Source: Candidatus Crickella caballi
GTDB lineage: Bacteria > Bacillota > Clostridia > Peptostreptococcales > Anaerovoracaceae
DNA length: 52,074 bases
Assembly (NCBI GenBank): GCA_018064665.1
Contig: JAGHUV010000011.1
Location: 1-52,074 of the forward strand
Reading direction: 5' to 3'
Shown here: one piece after another, positions 16,651-24,787 of the stretch
How positions within the stretch are numbered: the first letter of the stretch is position 1
Layout of the letters: each line of letters starts with the position of its first letter
Made by a program: the position numbers and the translations under genes
The notes under the pieces: generated by a model
The model's input: only the letters and a program-made list of their open reading frames with translations
Database searches by the model: none
What the model was told of the DNA's origin: nothing

Positions 16651-17442
16651 ATGAAATATTATGGTGGCTGCGACGTAGGTTCAACTTACACTAAGGCAGT
16701 TATTCTGGACGAGAATGGCAAGATGGTAGCTGATACTACTATCAGAAGTAAGATCAATTCCGGCGAATCCGCAAAGATCGCTATGAAGGAAGTTCTGGAC
16801 AAGGTTGGCCTGAAGAGCTCCGAGGAACTGGAGTACCTCATCGGTACAGGTTACGGAAGAAACAAGGTTCCTTTCGCTGACGAAAACATTTCTGAGATTT
16901 CATGCCACGCTATGGGCGTACACGTTACTGACCCTGCAGTAAAGGCTATCATCGATATCGGCGGACAGGACGTTAAGGGAATCGCAGTTGATACAGACGG
17001 AACTGTAAAGAACTTTGCAATGAACGATAAGTGCGCAGCAGGAACAGGAAGATTCTACGAAGCTATGGCCAGATCTTTCGAGATGAGCCTCTCCGATTTT
17101 TCCAACCTGTCACTCACAGCTAAGAACGTAATTCCTATTACAGCTCAGTGCACAGTATTCGCTGAGTCCGAGGTTATCACTCTCGTTGGAGAGAACAAGC
17201 CTATGGACGAGATCGCTGCAGGAATTCAGATGGCAGTAGCTAAGAGATGTTTCGTAATGGCTAAGAAGGCCGGCGCAACTGACAGCATTACACTGACCGG
17301 TGGATGCGCTAAGAACGCAGGTCTGAAGCAGGCTATCGAGCACGTTCTGAAGCTCAAGGTTATCGACCTTAAGATCGACCCACAGCTGATGGGAGCACTC
17401 GGTGCAGCTGAGTTCGCACGCCAGAAGGGACAGGCTAAATAA
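16651..17442 (+). CDS. ATP-dependent activator of 2-hydroxyacyl-CoA dehydratase/benzoyl-CoA reductase (HgdC/BcrAD family)
   Basis: A 263-residue ASKHA-fold ATPase. It has the phosphate-binding motif CDVGSTYTK, IDIGGQDVK, and the two conserved Cys C128 (NDKCAAGTGRF) and C167 (ITAQC), at nearly the positions (127, 166) that bridge a [4Fe-4S] cluster across the HgdC homodimer. Such activators transfer one electron to the dehydratase or reductase while hydrolysing ATP. It has AAAAAAGGAG upstream and follows the module B large subunit by 51 bases. It is the only activator in the window, so it may also serve module A. An outside electron donor (ferredoxin, or the 1233 flavoprotein) is needed. Confidence 0.92.
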   Translation: MKYYGGCDVGSTYTKAVILDENGKMVADTTIRSKINSGESAKIAMKEVLDKVGLKSSEELEYLIGTGYGRNKVPFADENISEISCHAMGVHVTDPAVKAIIDIGGQDVKGIAVDTDGTVKNFAMNDKCAAGTGRFYEAMARSFEMSLSDFSNLSLTAKNVIPITAQCTVFAESEVITLVGENKPMDEIAAGIQMAVAKRCFVMAKKAGATDSITLTGGCAKNAGLKQAIEHVLKLKVIDLKIDPQLMGALGAAEFARQKGQAK

Positions 17443-17466
17443 AAAAGCTGAAAGGAGTAAGCTATT

Positions 17467-17646
17467 ATGAAGAAGAAAGGTTGCCCACTCTGCAAGGCTG
17501 CAAAGGCTGTTACGATCGGCGGAGCAGTAGCAGTAGGAACGCTTTTTACGGTTTACTTCCTCAATCTCGATCAGAAGCTCCTGAGCTGGGCTTATGTAGA
17601 GGTTAACGAGATTTTCAACCGTAAATCACAGGACATCAAGTTCTAA
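17467..17646 (+). CDS. Small one-helix membrane protein of the dehydratase-like modules (module B)
   Basis: A 59-residue protein with an N-terminal CPLC pair (C6, C9), one membrane helix (about residues 15-32) and a polar tail. VYFLNLDQKLL matches VYYFDLDGKLL of the 67-residue module A protein, and both tails continue with an aromatic/Val-Glu segment. AAAGGAG lies just upstream and the start is 24 bases after the activator stop, so it is the last gene of module B. No known family is recognised. Its repeated placement at the end of both modules argues for a linked function, perhaps anchoring or assembly. Confidence 0.8.
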   Translation: MKKKGCPLCKAAKAVTIGGAVAVGTLFTVYFLNLDQKLLSWAYVEVNEIFNRKSQDIKF

Positions 17647-17655
17647 ATTGTATAA

Positions 17656-17687
17656 GCGGAGCTGCGAAATGCAGCTCCGTTTTTTTA
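17656..17687 (+). terminator. Terminator of module B
   Basis: A strong hairpin (CGGAGCTGC, loop GAAAT, GCAGCTCCG) is followed by a run of T. It directly follows the small membrane protein gene. Confidence 0.85.
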
Positions 17688-17760
17688 TTGGCAAAACACA
17701 ATTTGCTTTGCGTTTTTTTATGTACTTTTAATACTTTTTGTGTAAATGAAGCTAGGGGTT

Positions 17761-17769
17761 TGATATAAT
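17761..17769 (+). promoter_or_regulatory. Promoter of the BMP-type transporter operon
   Basis: An extended -10 TGATATAAT lies about 60 bases before the bmpA start. A weak -35 (TTGTGT) lies 20 bases upstream of it, a long spacing. The leader has no purine-riboswitch features that I can see. Confidence 0.5.
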
Positions 17770-17830
17770 TAGTTCAGCTATAAAAGTTATCGCTTATGTA
17801 AAATTTCAATTGATATTTTGGAGGTTTACA

Positions 17831-18913
17831 ATGAACAAGAAGTTAATGGTATTGATGTTATCATTGGCTATGGTTTTCTGCTTTGCATTTACTGGTTGTG
17901 GCCAGAAAGACGCAGCAGAGGGTGATGGCACTTATGAAATCGCAATGGTAACAGACGTTGGACAGCTGATGGACGGATCCTTCAACCAGTACACTTTCGA
18001 AGGCGTTAAGCAGTACGCAGAAGAGAACGGCCTGACTTATCAGTATTATCAGCCAGCAAACGGTGCTGAGGCTACTGACGACGATAGAATCGATGCAATG
18101 AATGCAGCTATCGAAGGCGGAGCTAAGGTTATCGTTACTCCTGGATTCCTTCAGGAGACAGCTCTGAACGCAGTAGTTCCTGAAAATCCTGATGTACAGT
18201 TCGTATTCATCGATGGATGGGATATGGGATACGACAACCTGGTTGGCGTAAGCTATCAGGAAGAGCAGGCTGGATACCTGGCAGGATATGCAACAGTTAT
18301 GGAAGGCTTCACTAAGCTCGGATTCTCCGGCGGTGGCGGCGGCTCCAACCCTGCATGCTGCAGATACGGATATGGATTTGCACAGGGCGTAAATGATGCT
18401 GCTGGTGAAAAGGGAATTAAGGTAGACCTGAACTACTCATGGCTCCACGGCTCAACATTCACTGGAAATGACGACCTGAAGACAATGCTCTCAGGATGGT
18501 TCAATGATGGAATGGAAGCATGCTTCATGTGCGGTGGCACAATGTTTGACTCCGGTGTTGCTGCAGCTTCAGAAGCTAATGGCAAGATTATCGGTGTTGA
18601 CGTAGACCAGAGCACAGGCTATGAAGATATCGTAATCACTTCAGCTACAAAGGGACTTACTGCTTCTGTAAAGACAGCTCTGACTAAGTTCTATGCTGAC
18701 GGAACTTACGGTGGATCTCTCGTTCTTGGCGCTGCTGACGATGCAGTTGGAATCCCAACTGATACTTGGTCACTCCAGAACTGGACTGTTGATGATTACA
18801 ACGCTCTGTTTGAAGAGGTTAAGGCTGGAAAGGTTAAGATTGACAACGCTTCTGACGTTTCTGACCCAACAGGCAAGCTGGCTAACGTAAACGTTAACTT
18901 CATTGGCGAATAA
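17831..18913 (+). CDS. BMP-family substrate-binding lipoprotein (nucleoside ABC transporter)
   Basis: A 360-residue surface lipoprotein of the BMP/Med family. The N-terminal signal MNKKLMVLM.. ends in the lipobox FTGC, with lipidated Cys23. The mature protein has the family motif DGSFNQ and a typical length. BMP proteins paired with two permeases and a double ATPase import nucleosides in Firmicutes. The cdd-deoC-udp-deoB operon 2 kb downstream supports nucleosides as substrate here. I took the ATG at 17831, eight bases after GGAGG. A terminator-like hairpin follows, so this gene is probably expressed more than the rest of the operon. Confidence 0.9.
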   Translation: MNKKLMVLMLSLAMVFCFAFTGCGQKDAAEGDGTYEIAMVTDVGQLMDGSFNQYTFEGVKQYAEENGLTYQYYQPANGAEATDDDRIDAMNAAIEGGAKVIVTPGFLQETALNAVVPENPDVQFVFIDGWDMGYDNLVGVSYQEEQAGYLAGYATVMEGFTKLGFSGGGGGSNPACCRYGYGFAQGVNDAAGEKGIKVDLNYSWLHGSTFTGNDDLKTMLSGWFNDGMEACFMCGGTMFDSGVAAASEANGKIIGVDVDQSTGYEDIVITSATKGLTASVKTALTKFYADGTYGGSLVLGAADDAVGIPTDTWSLQNWTVDDYNALFEEVKAGKVKIDNASDVSDPTGKLANVNVNFIGE

Positions 18914-18923
18914 TAACTAAAAA

Positions 18924-18976
18924 AGGTTAAATGTATTAACCTGAGAAAGGGGGAAATGCAAATTTCCCCCTTTTTT
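18924..18976 (+). terminator. Intra-operon attenuator-type terminator
   Basis: After a small hairpin (GGTTAA/TTAACC, 18925-18941) comes a strong one, AAAGGGGGAAAT paired with the reverse strand AATTTCCCCCTTT, running into a T-run at 18971-18976. It lies between the binding-protein and ATPase genes and probably lets only part of the transcripts continue, giving an excess of binding protein. Confidence 0.75.
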
Positions 18977-18993
18977 CAAAAAAGGATAAGACT

Positions 18994-20529
18994 ATGGCAG
19001 AAGAATATGTAATTGAAATGAATCACATCCGGAAAGAATTCCCGGGTATTGTGGCAAATGACGATATCACGCTTCAGCTTAAGAAAGGCGAGATCCATGC
19101 TTTGCTGGGAGAGAACGGAGCCGGCAAGTCGACCCTTATGTCTGTACTTTTTGGTCTCTACCAGCCGGAAGACGGAGAAATCAAGAAGGACGGAAAGGTT
19201 GTTGAGATCAACGACCCTAACGACGCTACAGCATTGGGTATCGGAATGGTACACCAGCACTTTAAGCTGGTAGATGTATTTACGGTTCTCGATAATATTA
19301 TTCTCGGTGCAGAGACAACAGGTGCACTCGGATGGCTCAAGAAGAAAGAGTCCAGAGAGAAGGTTATCGAGCTTTCCAAGAAGTACGGTCTTAATGTAGA
19401 CGTTGATGCCAAGGTAGAGGACATCACCGTAGGAATGCAGCAGCGTGTAGAGATTCTTAAGATGCTCTACAGAGATAATGATATCCTGATTTTTGACGAG
19501 CCTACAGCGGTTCTTACACCTCAGGAAATCGACGAACTTATGGAAATTATGAGAGGGTTCGCCAAGGAAGGCAAATCCATCTTGTTCATATCACATAAAT
19601 TAAACGAGATTATGGCAGTATCCGACAGAGTAACCGTTCTGCGTAAAGGAAAATACATAGGCACGGTTAACACCAAGGATACCAACAAGCAGGAGCTTTC
19701 CAACATGATGGTAGGAAGACCTGTTCAGCTCGAAATAACTAAGGACGAAGCCAAGGTAAGCGACGTGGTTCTCGAGGTTAGAGACCTGTCGGTTCCTTCC
19801 AAAATTCACAAGGGTGACGCCGTAAAGAACGTAAGCTTTGACGTAAGAAAGGGTGAAATCGTCTGCATCGCAGGTATCGACGGAAACGGTCAGTCTGAGC
19901 TTATCTATGGAGTAACCGGAATCAGAAAACCAGATAACGGAACTGTAACAGTAAACGGAGAGGACATTACCAAGTCAACAGTAAGACATAAGATGGAGGT
20001 AATGAGCCATATTCCGGAGGACAGACACAAACACGGACTGGTACTTCCGTTTACTCTGGAACAGAACATGGTACTCCAGAGATACAGAGAGAAGGATTTC
20101 CAGAACCATGGCTTCATCAAATTTGATGCTGTAAGAGAATATGCAGACAAGCTGATCAAGGATTACGATGTTCGTTCCGGTCAGGGCGCAATCACAACAA
20201 GTGCGTCAATGTCCGGAGGAAATCAGCAGAAGGCAATTATTGCCCGTGAGCTTGACAGAGATAAGGATCTTATCGTTGCCGTACAGCCTACAAGAGGTCT
20301 GGACGTAGGAGCTATCGAGCACATTCACAGGCAGCTTATCAGCGAAAGAGACAAGGGCAAAGCAGTCCTTCTCGTATCGCTCGAACTCGAAGAGGTTATG
20401 GGTCTTTCCGACAGAATCCTTGTAATGTACGAGGGCGAAATCGTCGGAGAACTGTTCCCTAAGGAAACAAGCGCAGAAGAGCTGGGACTCTACATGTCCG
20501 GTGCGAAGCGTCAGGAAAGGAGGGCATAG
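18994..20529 (+). CDS. Nucleoside ABC transporter ATP-binding protein (double domain)
   Basis: A 511-residue protein with two fused ABC domains, as in RbsA-type and NupA-type transporters. Domain 1 has Walker A GENGAGKST (about 37-45), a degenerate signature VGMQQR and Walker B ILIFDEPT. Domain 2 has a degenerate Walker A (GIDGNGQSE), a good signature MSGGNQQK, and VAVQPTRGLD in place of a normal Walker B. One active and one degenerate site is usual in this family. It drives uptake through the two permeases downstream; the next start lies two bases after its stop. Confidence 0.93.
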   Translation: MAEEYVIEMNHIRKEFPGIVANDDITLQLKKGEIHALLGENGAGKSTLMSVLFGLYQPEDGEIKKDGKVVEINDPNDATALGIGMVHQHFKLVDVFTVLDNIILGAETTGALGWLKKKESREKVIELSKKYGLNVDVDAKVEDITVGMQQRVEILKMLYRDNDILIFDEPTAVLTPQEIDELMEIMRGFAKEGKSILFISHKLNEIMAVSDRVTVLRKGKYIGTVNTKDTNKQELSNMMVGRPVQLEITKDEAKVSDVVLEVRDLSVPSKIHKGDAVKNVSFDVRKGEIVCIAGIDGNGQSELIYGVTGIRKPDNGTVTVNGEDITKSTVRHKMEVMSHIPEDRHKHGLVLPFTLEQNMVLQRYREKDFQNHGFIKFDAVREYADKLIKDYDVRSGQGAITTSASMSGGNQQKAIIARELDRDKDLIVAVQPTRGLDVGAIEHIHRQLISERDKGKAVLLVSLELEEVMGLSDRILVMYEGEIVGELFPKETSAEELGLYMSGAKRQERRA

Positions 20530-20531
20530 CA

Positions 20532-21830
20532 ATGATGAAGAAAGATAAGAATGCTACCGCTCCTTGGGAAAAGACGAAGTGGTACAGGTCAGAGTCGGCA
20601 AAGTCGATCTTCTCAGCGCTGATTTCAATAGCAATCGGACTCTTTGTCGGAGCTGTTATAGTAATCGTTGTAGGTCTGATGAGCCCTACAATCAGCAGCA
20701 AGGATATGTGGGATGGCTTCAAGCTGGTACTCCTCGGAGTATTTTCAACAGGTAAGACAGGCGGCAATCTGACCTTCGGCTTCAACCCTGTTAATATCGG
20801 TAACATGCTTTTCAGAGCAACGCCGCTGATTATGACAGGTTTATCTGTAGCGGTTGCCTTTAAAACAGGCCTGTTCAACATCGGCGCGCCGGGGCAGTTC
20901 CTTATGGGAACAATGGGAACTCTGTCTGTAGGACTTTGGCTCGGATGGGCGGGAACACCTGCATGGCTGGCTTGGCTTGCAGCGTTCGTAGTAGGTGTTG
21001 TACTCGGAGCTCTCTGGGGATGCATTCCGGGTGCATTCAAGGCTTACCTGAACATCAACGAAGTAATCACCTGCATTATGACCAACTGGATTGCAGCGTC
21101 ACTTGTTACTTGGTGGTTCGATTCACATAACGAATTCAAGAACTCCTCAGAGGGCGGTAAGGTAGCTTACATTATCCCGCTCAAGAACGTAGGAGTTGTT
21201 ACACCAAAGCTGGGATTCGGTGCACTTTGTCCGGGTTCACAGGCTAACGGCGGGTTCTGGATTGCAGTAATTATCGCAATAGGAATGTGGGTAATAATGA
21301 GCAAGACAACCTTCGGTTACGAGCTCAAAGCGTGCGGAGCCAACAAAGCTGCAGCTAAGTACGCCGGCATCAACGGAAAGAGAAATCAGATTCTGTCGAT
21401 GGCTATCGCAGGAGCACTTGCAGCAGCAGGAGCAGCACTGTACTACCTTTCAGGAAATACAGAGTTCTACTGGTCAACATACATGAGCCTGCCTGCAGTA
21501 GGCTTTAACGGTATCCCGGTTGCACTTCTTGCATCCAACCATCCGATTGGAGTTATTTTCGCAGGAATCTTCATGTCAATGCTGAACATTGCCGGACTCC
21601 AGCTTAAGAACTTAACAATGTACAACGAGTACATTTCTGATGTAATCATCGCCGTTATCGTTTACCTTTCAGCATTCGCGTTATTCTTCAGACAGTTCCT
21701 CGGTAAAAGAGGAAAGAACGACAAAGAGATGAAGAATGCAAATGCAGAAGCGTTCGAAGAATATGTAACAGAGAAGAAAAACGAAGCAGGCGTTTCAGAG
21801 CAGAAAATTACGGAAGGAGGAAATGAGTAA
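20532..21830 (+). CDS. Nucleoside ABC transporter permease 1
   Basis: A 432-residue integral membrane protein of the branched-chain/ribose permease superfamily, with about 8-10 hydrophobic segments. It includes GLSVAVAFKTGLFNIGAPGQ, a typical signature of these permeases, and a basic/acidic cytoplasmic tail after residue 390. The start has AAGGAGG upstream; a second ATG follows at once. The last base of its stop is the first base of the next gene's ATG (TAATG). Confidence 0.92.
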   Translation: MMKKDKNATAPWEKTKWYRSESAKSIFSALISIAIGLFVGAVIVIVVGLMSPTISSKDMWDGFKLVLLGVFSTGKTGGNLTFGFNPVNIGNMLFRATPLIMTGLSVAVAFKTGLFNIGAPGQFLMGTMGTLSVGLWLGWAGTPAWLAWLAAFVVGVVLGALWGCIPGAFKAYLNINEVITCIMTNWIAASLVTWWFDSHNEFKNSSEGGKVAYIIPLKNVGVVTPKLGFGALCPGSQANGGFWIAVIIAIGMWVIMSKTTFGYELKACGANKAAAKYAGINGKRNQILSMAIAGALAAAGAALYYLSGNTEFYWSTYMSLPAVGFNGIPVALLASNHPIGVIFAGIFMSMLNIAGLQLKNLTMYNEYISDVIIAVIVYLSAFALFFRQFLGKRGKNDKEMKNANAEAFEEYVTEKKNEAGVSEQKITEGGNE

Positions 21831-22834
21831 TGGTATTTTTGATTCAACAGACAATGCAGTACGCAGTTCCTCTGATGATAGTTGCGCTCGCGGGTGTATG
21901 TGCTGAGCGTTCCGGTATCATCAACCTGGGTCTCGAAGGTATTATGATCTTCGGAGCCTTCATGGGCGTTATATTTGTAAGAGTTCTGCAGGGCGCAGGA
22001 TGGACGCAGGATCAGGGTCAGCTGATGGTTATGATAGCGCTGATCGGTGCCGGAATATGCGGAATGATATTCTCACTGCTGCTGGCATTTTCGGCTATTA
22101 ACCTCAAAGCAGACCAGACAATCGGCGGTACAGCACTGAACATGCTGGCACCTGCTATCGTACTGTTCTTCATCGTACTGATCGCACATCAGAACTCACT
22201 GAAGATCAACGGAGCAGCAGGAAGCTGGTTCATGCTTTCCTCCGAAGACTTTGGCGGCAAGGCAGGCGGATTCGATTCTGCAGTGCTGAACGTATTCCTT
22301 AACAATGTATATCTGACAACATACATCTGCGTGCTTGTATTCGTAATCGTATCGGTTTTCCTGTACAAGACCAAGACGGGTATGAGACTTCGTTCCTGCG
22401 GTGAGAACCCACAGGCAGCAGCTTCGCTTGGTATCAATGTATATAAGATGAGATATCTGGGTGTAATGCTTTCCGGTCTTCTCGCAGGTATGGGCGGATT
22501 CCAGTTCGCACTTACAATTCAGAACTGTACATCAAGCGGTCAGGTAGCCGGCTACGGTTTCTTAGCACTGGCAGTTATGATTTTCGGTAACTGGACTCCA
22601 CTCAACATCGCATTCTGCTCGATTCTCTTCGGTCTGTTCAAGTGCATCGCTGCAGTATATGCAACACTGGATATCAACGGAGATGGAGTATACTTCCTGA
22701 ACGATCTTGGAATCAGCCCTTATGCATACAGACTGATGCCATATGTGATCACACTCATCGTTCTGGCGTTTACTTCCAAGAACTCCAGAGTGCCTAAGGC
22801 GGAGGGTATTCCTTACGATAAGGGCCAGAGATAA
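21830..22834 (+). CDS. Nucleoside ABC transporter permease 2
   Basis: A 334-residue permease of the same superfamily, with CAERSGIINLGLEG near the N-terminus and GENPQAAASLGI in the cytoplasmic loop that contacts the ATPase. It is the last gene of the transporter operon, one-base overlap with permease 1, and is followed by a terminator. Confidence 0.92.
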   Translation: MVFLIQQTMQYAVPLMIVALAGVCAERSGIINLGLEGIMIFGAFMGVIFVRVLQGAGWTQDQGQLMVMIALIGAGICGMIFSLLLAFSAINLKADQTIGGTALNMLAPAIVLFFIVLIAHQNSLKINGAAGSWFMLSSEDFGGKAGGFDSAVLNVFLNNVYLTTYICVLVFVIVSVFLYKTKTGMRLRSCGENPQAAASLGINVYKMRYLGVMLSGLLAGMGGFQFALTIQNCTSSGQVAGYGFLALAVMIFGNWTPLNIAFCSILFGLFKCIAAVYATLDINGDGVYFLNDLGISPYAYRLMPYVITLIVLAFTSKNSRVPKAEGIPYDKGQR

Positions 22835-22855
22835 AAGCTATAAGATGTCAGGAAT

Positions 22856-22885
22856 GGCAGGGGGAAACCTCTGCCGTTCTTTTTT
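22856..22885 (+). terminator. Terminator of the BMP transporter operon
   Basis: GGCAG-GG pairs with CC-CTGCC around a GGAAA loop, and a T-run follows at 22880-22885, about 20 bases after the permease 2 stop. Confidence 0.75.
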
Positions 22886-22892
22886 ATGGTTA

Positions 22893-23020
22893 CAGCGGAG
22901 AGGGTGCTCTCCATGGCGCGCTCGCGCTGACAGTTGAGGCGTAGCGGTGCTAAGCTCTGACCGAGTCAATCGCAAAGCACCGACGCCTCAAAGTCACCAT
23001 GGAGAGCACCCTCTCCGCTG
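22893..23020. repeat. Fold-back repeat element, copy 2
   Basis: Perfect 24-base outer arms (22893-22916 and 22997-23020; left arm begins CAGCGGAGAGGG) enclose a middle stem TTGAGGCGT/ACGCCTCAA. Inside is the core AGCGGTGC..GCACCG, with a loop TAAGCTCTGACCGAGTCAATCGCAAA that can itself form TGAC/GTCA. The core words AGCGGTGCTAAGCTC and TCGCAAAGCACCG are shared with the element at 10645, but the outer arms are unrelated. With copy 3 it fills the gap 22886-23244; I see no gene there. Confidence 0.85.
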
Positions 23021-23070
23021 CAAAATACAAAACTCGGCAGAGCTCTCCTACAAGCTTGAGCGGACAGATA

Positions 23071-23181
23071 AGGCGTAGCGGTGCTAAGCTCTGACCGAGT
23101 CAATCGCAAAGCGCCGATGCCTCAATGTCACCATGGAGAGCACCCTCTCCGCTGCAAAATACAAAACTCGGCAGAGCTCTA
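23071..23181. repeat. Fold-back repeat element, partial copy 3 (tandem)
   Basis: The segment 22937-23047 is repeated at 23071-23181 with a 134-base period, including the trailing GCTGCAAAATACAAAACTCG. The left outer arm is missing here, replaced by unrelated sequence. Two differences from copy 2 (GCACCG to GCGCCG, ACGCC to ATGCC) turn Watson-Crick pairs into G-U pairs, so the inner stem is kept. Confidence 0.8.
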
Positions 23182-23244
23182 TGATATATCGGAGAGATTT
23201 GTGCTAAAATAAAAAGCAGTTATCAGTTGGAAGCGGAGAATACT

Positions 23245-24213
23245 ATGAAGGCAATATACTACAACGGATCATATCCTGAATACAGAGAAAACCATCCTGT
23301 GCCTGAGCGTAAGAGTGGGGAAAGTTTGCTGAAGGTAAGGCTGGCGGCTGTATGTACGACCGACAAGGAAGTTCTTAAAGGCTACAGACCGGACTTCAAC
23401 GGAGTAATGGGACACGAATTTACAGCCGTTGTCGTAGAAAGCGACAATTCTGAGCTGGTCGGTAAGCGAGTTGTGGGAGAGATCAATGAAGTATGCCACG
23501 AATGCCTGTATTGCCGTACGGGCAGAGAGCATCACTGCATCAATCGTAGGACGCCTGGTCTATCAAGAGACGGATGCTTTGCAGAGTATATGGTGCTAAG
23601 AGATGAGAATCTGCATGCTATTCCGGATGAGCTGCCAGACGAGATGGCAATATATACTGAGCCACTCGCAGCCGCCTATGAAATTGTGGAGCAGATAGAG
23701 TTCGAGACGGGGACTCCGGCATGCGTAATAGGAGACGGAAGACTGGCACTGTGTGTTGCACAGGTGCTACATCAGTATGGTGCTGAAGTAACCGTAATCG
23801 GAAAGCATCCGGAAAAGCTTCGTATTTTTGAATCCTTTGCAAAGACGGAGCAGCTGGACAGCACAACGATGAAGATCGAGGATCCTGCGGGAACGGGAGC
23901 AGAGATAGAGCCGTACGAGCTCGTGGTTGAAGCAACTGGAAGTGCGTCCGGACTTGAGCTTGCTTTGCAGCTGGTAAGAAGTATGGGCACGATAGTACTG
24001 AAGAGTACATATGCCGGAGGAGCTGACGTGAATCTGTCACTGATCCCTGTACGAGAGATCACAGTGATAGGTAGCCGGTGCGGTCCGTTCGATAAGGCGC
24101 TGGACGGACTTACAGGTGGAGCAATCAACCTGCCTGAGATCGATCTCTATGATCTGGCAGACTTTGAGAAGGCTTTTCAATCGAGAAAGTTCAAGAGTGG
24201 ATTCAGAATATAA
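23245..24213 (+). CDS. Zinc-type alcohol dehydrogenase-like (MDR) oxidoreductase
   Basis: A 322-residue medium-chain dehydrogenase/reductase. The GroES-like part has CTTDKEVLKGY and GHEFTAVV. The structural zinc site is CxxCxxCxxxxxxxC (CHECLYCRTGREHHC). A Rossmann domain follows. It oxidises or reduces an alcohol/aldehyde or sugar alcohol with NAD(P); the substrate cannot be read. I took the ATG at 23245 with GCGGAG just upstream; a TTG at 23227 would add six residues. The next gene follows after 20 bases. Confidence 0.88.
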   Translation: MKAIYYNGSYPEYRENHPVPERKSGESLLKVRLAAVCTTDKEVLKGYRPDFNGVMGHEFTAVVVESDNSELVGKRVVGEINEVCHECLYCRTGREHHCINRRTPGLSRDGCFAEYMVLRDENLHAIPDELPDEMAIYTEPLAAAYEIVEQIEFETGTPACVIGDGRLALCVAQVLHQYGAEVTVIGKHPEKLRIFESFAKTEQLDSTTMKIEDPAGTGAEIEPYELVVEATGSASGLELALQLVRSMGTIVLKSTYAGGADVNLSLIPVREITVIGSRCGPFDKALDGLTGGAINLPEIDLYDLADFEKAFQSRKFKSGFRI

Positions 24214-24233
24214 AACAAAAAAGGAGCGGAGCT

Positions 24234-24731
24234 ATGAGTAAAGTAAAGAATGAAGCAAAGATTAAAAACCCGCTGATTGTGGGGATAAGAGAACAGCTCG
24301 AGCACAGAGCATTATGGATGTATCTGCTGTGTGACGAGGCAGAGAAAAAGGGTATTAAGACAGAGGACTTTGCACCTGCAGCAATAAAAAGATGCGGGCT
24401 GTATCAGGGCGCTCTGCTTCGCGAGAAGGGTGGAAAGGGAAATTCACTCAAGGGCCTGAAGAAAGCACTCTTCGGCTTTTTCGCACAGAAGGTGTTTGAG
24501 ATGGATATTCTGCGTTGTGACGATGACCATCTGGATATTGATTTTCATTACTGTCCGCTTGTAAAGGCATGGCAGAAACAGGGCTTAAGTGATGAGAAGA
24601 TTGCCGAGCTGTGCGATCATGCAATGTGCGGAGATCGGGGCATCGGTGAATGCTTCGGCGTGGAGCTGGATCTTCCGGGAACAATTGCCGGAGGTGATGA
24701 CACCTGCCAGCTGAGATATGTAAGAAGATAA
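24234..24731 (+). CDS. L-2-amino-thiazoline-4-carboxylate hydrolase-like protein
   Basis: A 165-residue cytosolic protein matching the ATC hydrolase-like family as I recall it: FHYCPLVKAWQKQGLSDEKI, then LCDHAMCGDRGI and a C-terminal TIAGGDDTCQLRY. True ATC hydrolase of Pseudomonas opens the thiazoline ring on the way to L-cysteine, but most clostridial relatives are uncharacterised. The start follows AAAAAGGAG. It forms a two-gene unit with the zinc-type dehydrogenase. Confidence 0.72.
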   Translation: MSKVKNEAKIKNPLIVGIREQLEHRALWMYLLCDEAEKKGIKTEDFAPAAIKRCGLYQGALLREKGGKGNSLKGLKKALFGFFAQKVFEMDILRCDDDHLDIDFHYCPLVKAWQKQGLSDEKIAELCDHAMCGDRGIGECFGVELDLPGTIAGGDDTCQLRYVRR

Positions 24732-24744
24732 GATCGGACACAGA

Positions 24745-24774
24745 AAAAGCGCTCTCGGCCGTAAGAGCGCTTTT
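24745..24774. terminator. Bidirectional terminator between convergent genes
   Basis: AAAAGCGCTC pairs with GAGCGCTTTT across TCGGCCGTAA. The A-run and T-run make it work on both strands, for the ATC-hydrolase-like gene and for deoB. Confidence 0.85.
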
Positions 24775-24787
24775 ATTGTGCAATGAA

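Noticed and set aside
12757-17646. Reading module B as a CO dehydrogenase operon because of CooC
   Set aside because: Neither subunit has CODH C-cluster features; both carry HGD-D family signatures and the activator is of the HgdC type.
17770-17830. Purine riboswitch before the BMP transporter
   Set aside because: The leader is only about 60 bases and lacks the conserved purine-aptamer loops.
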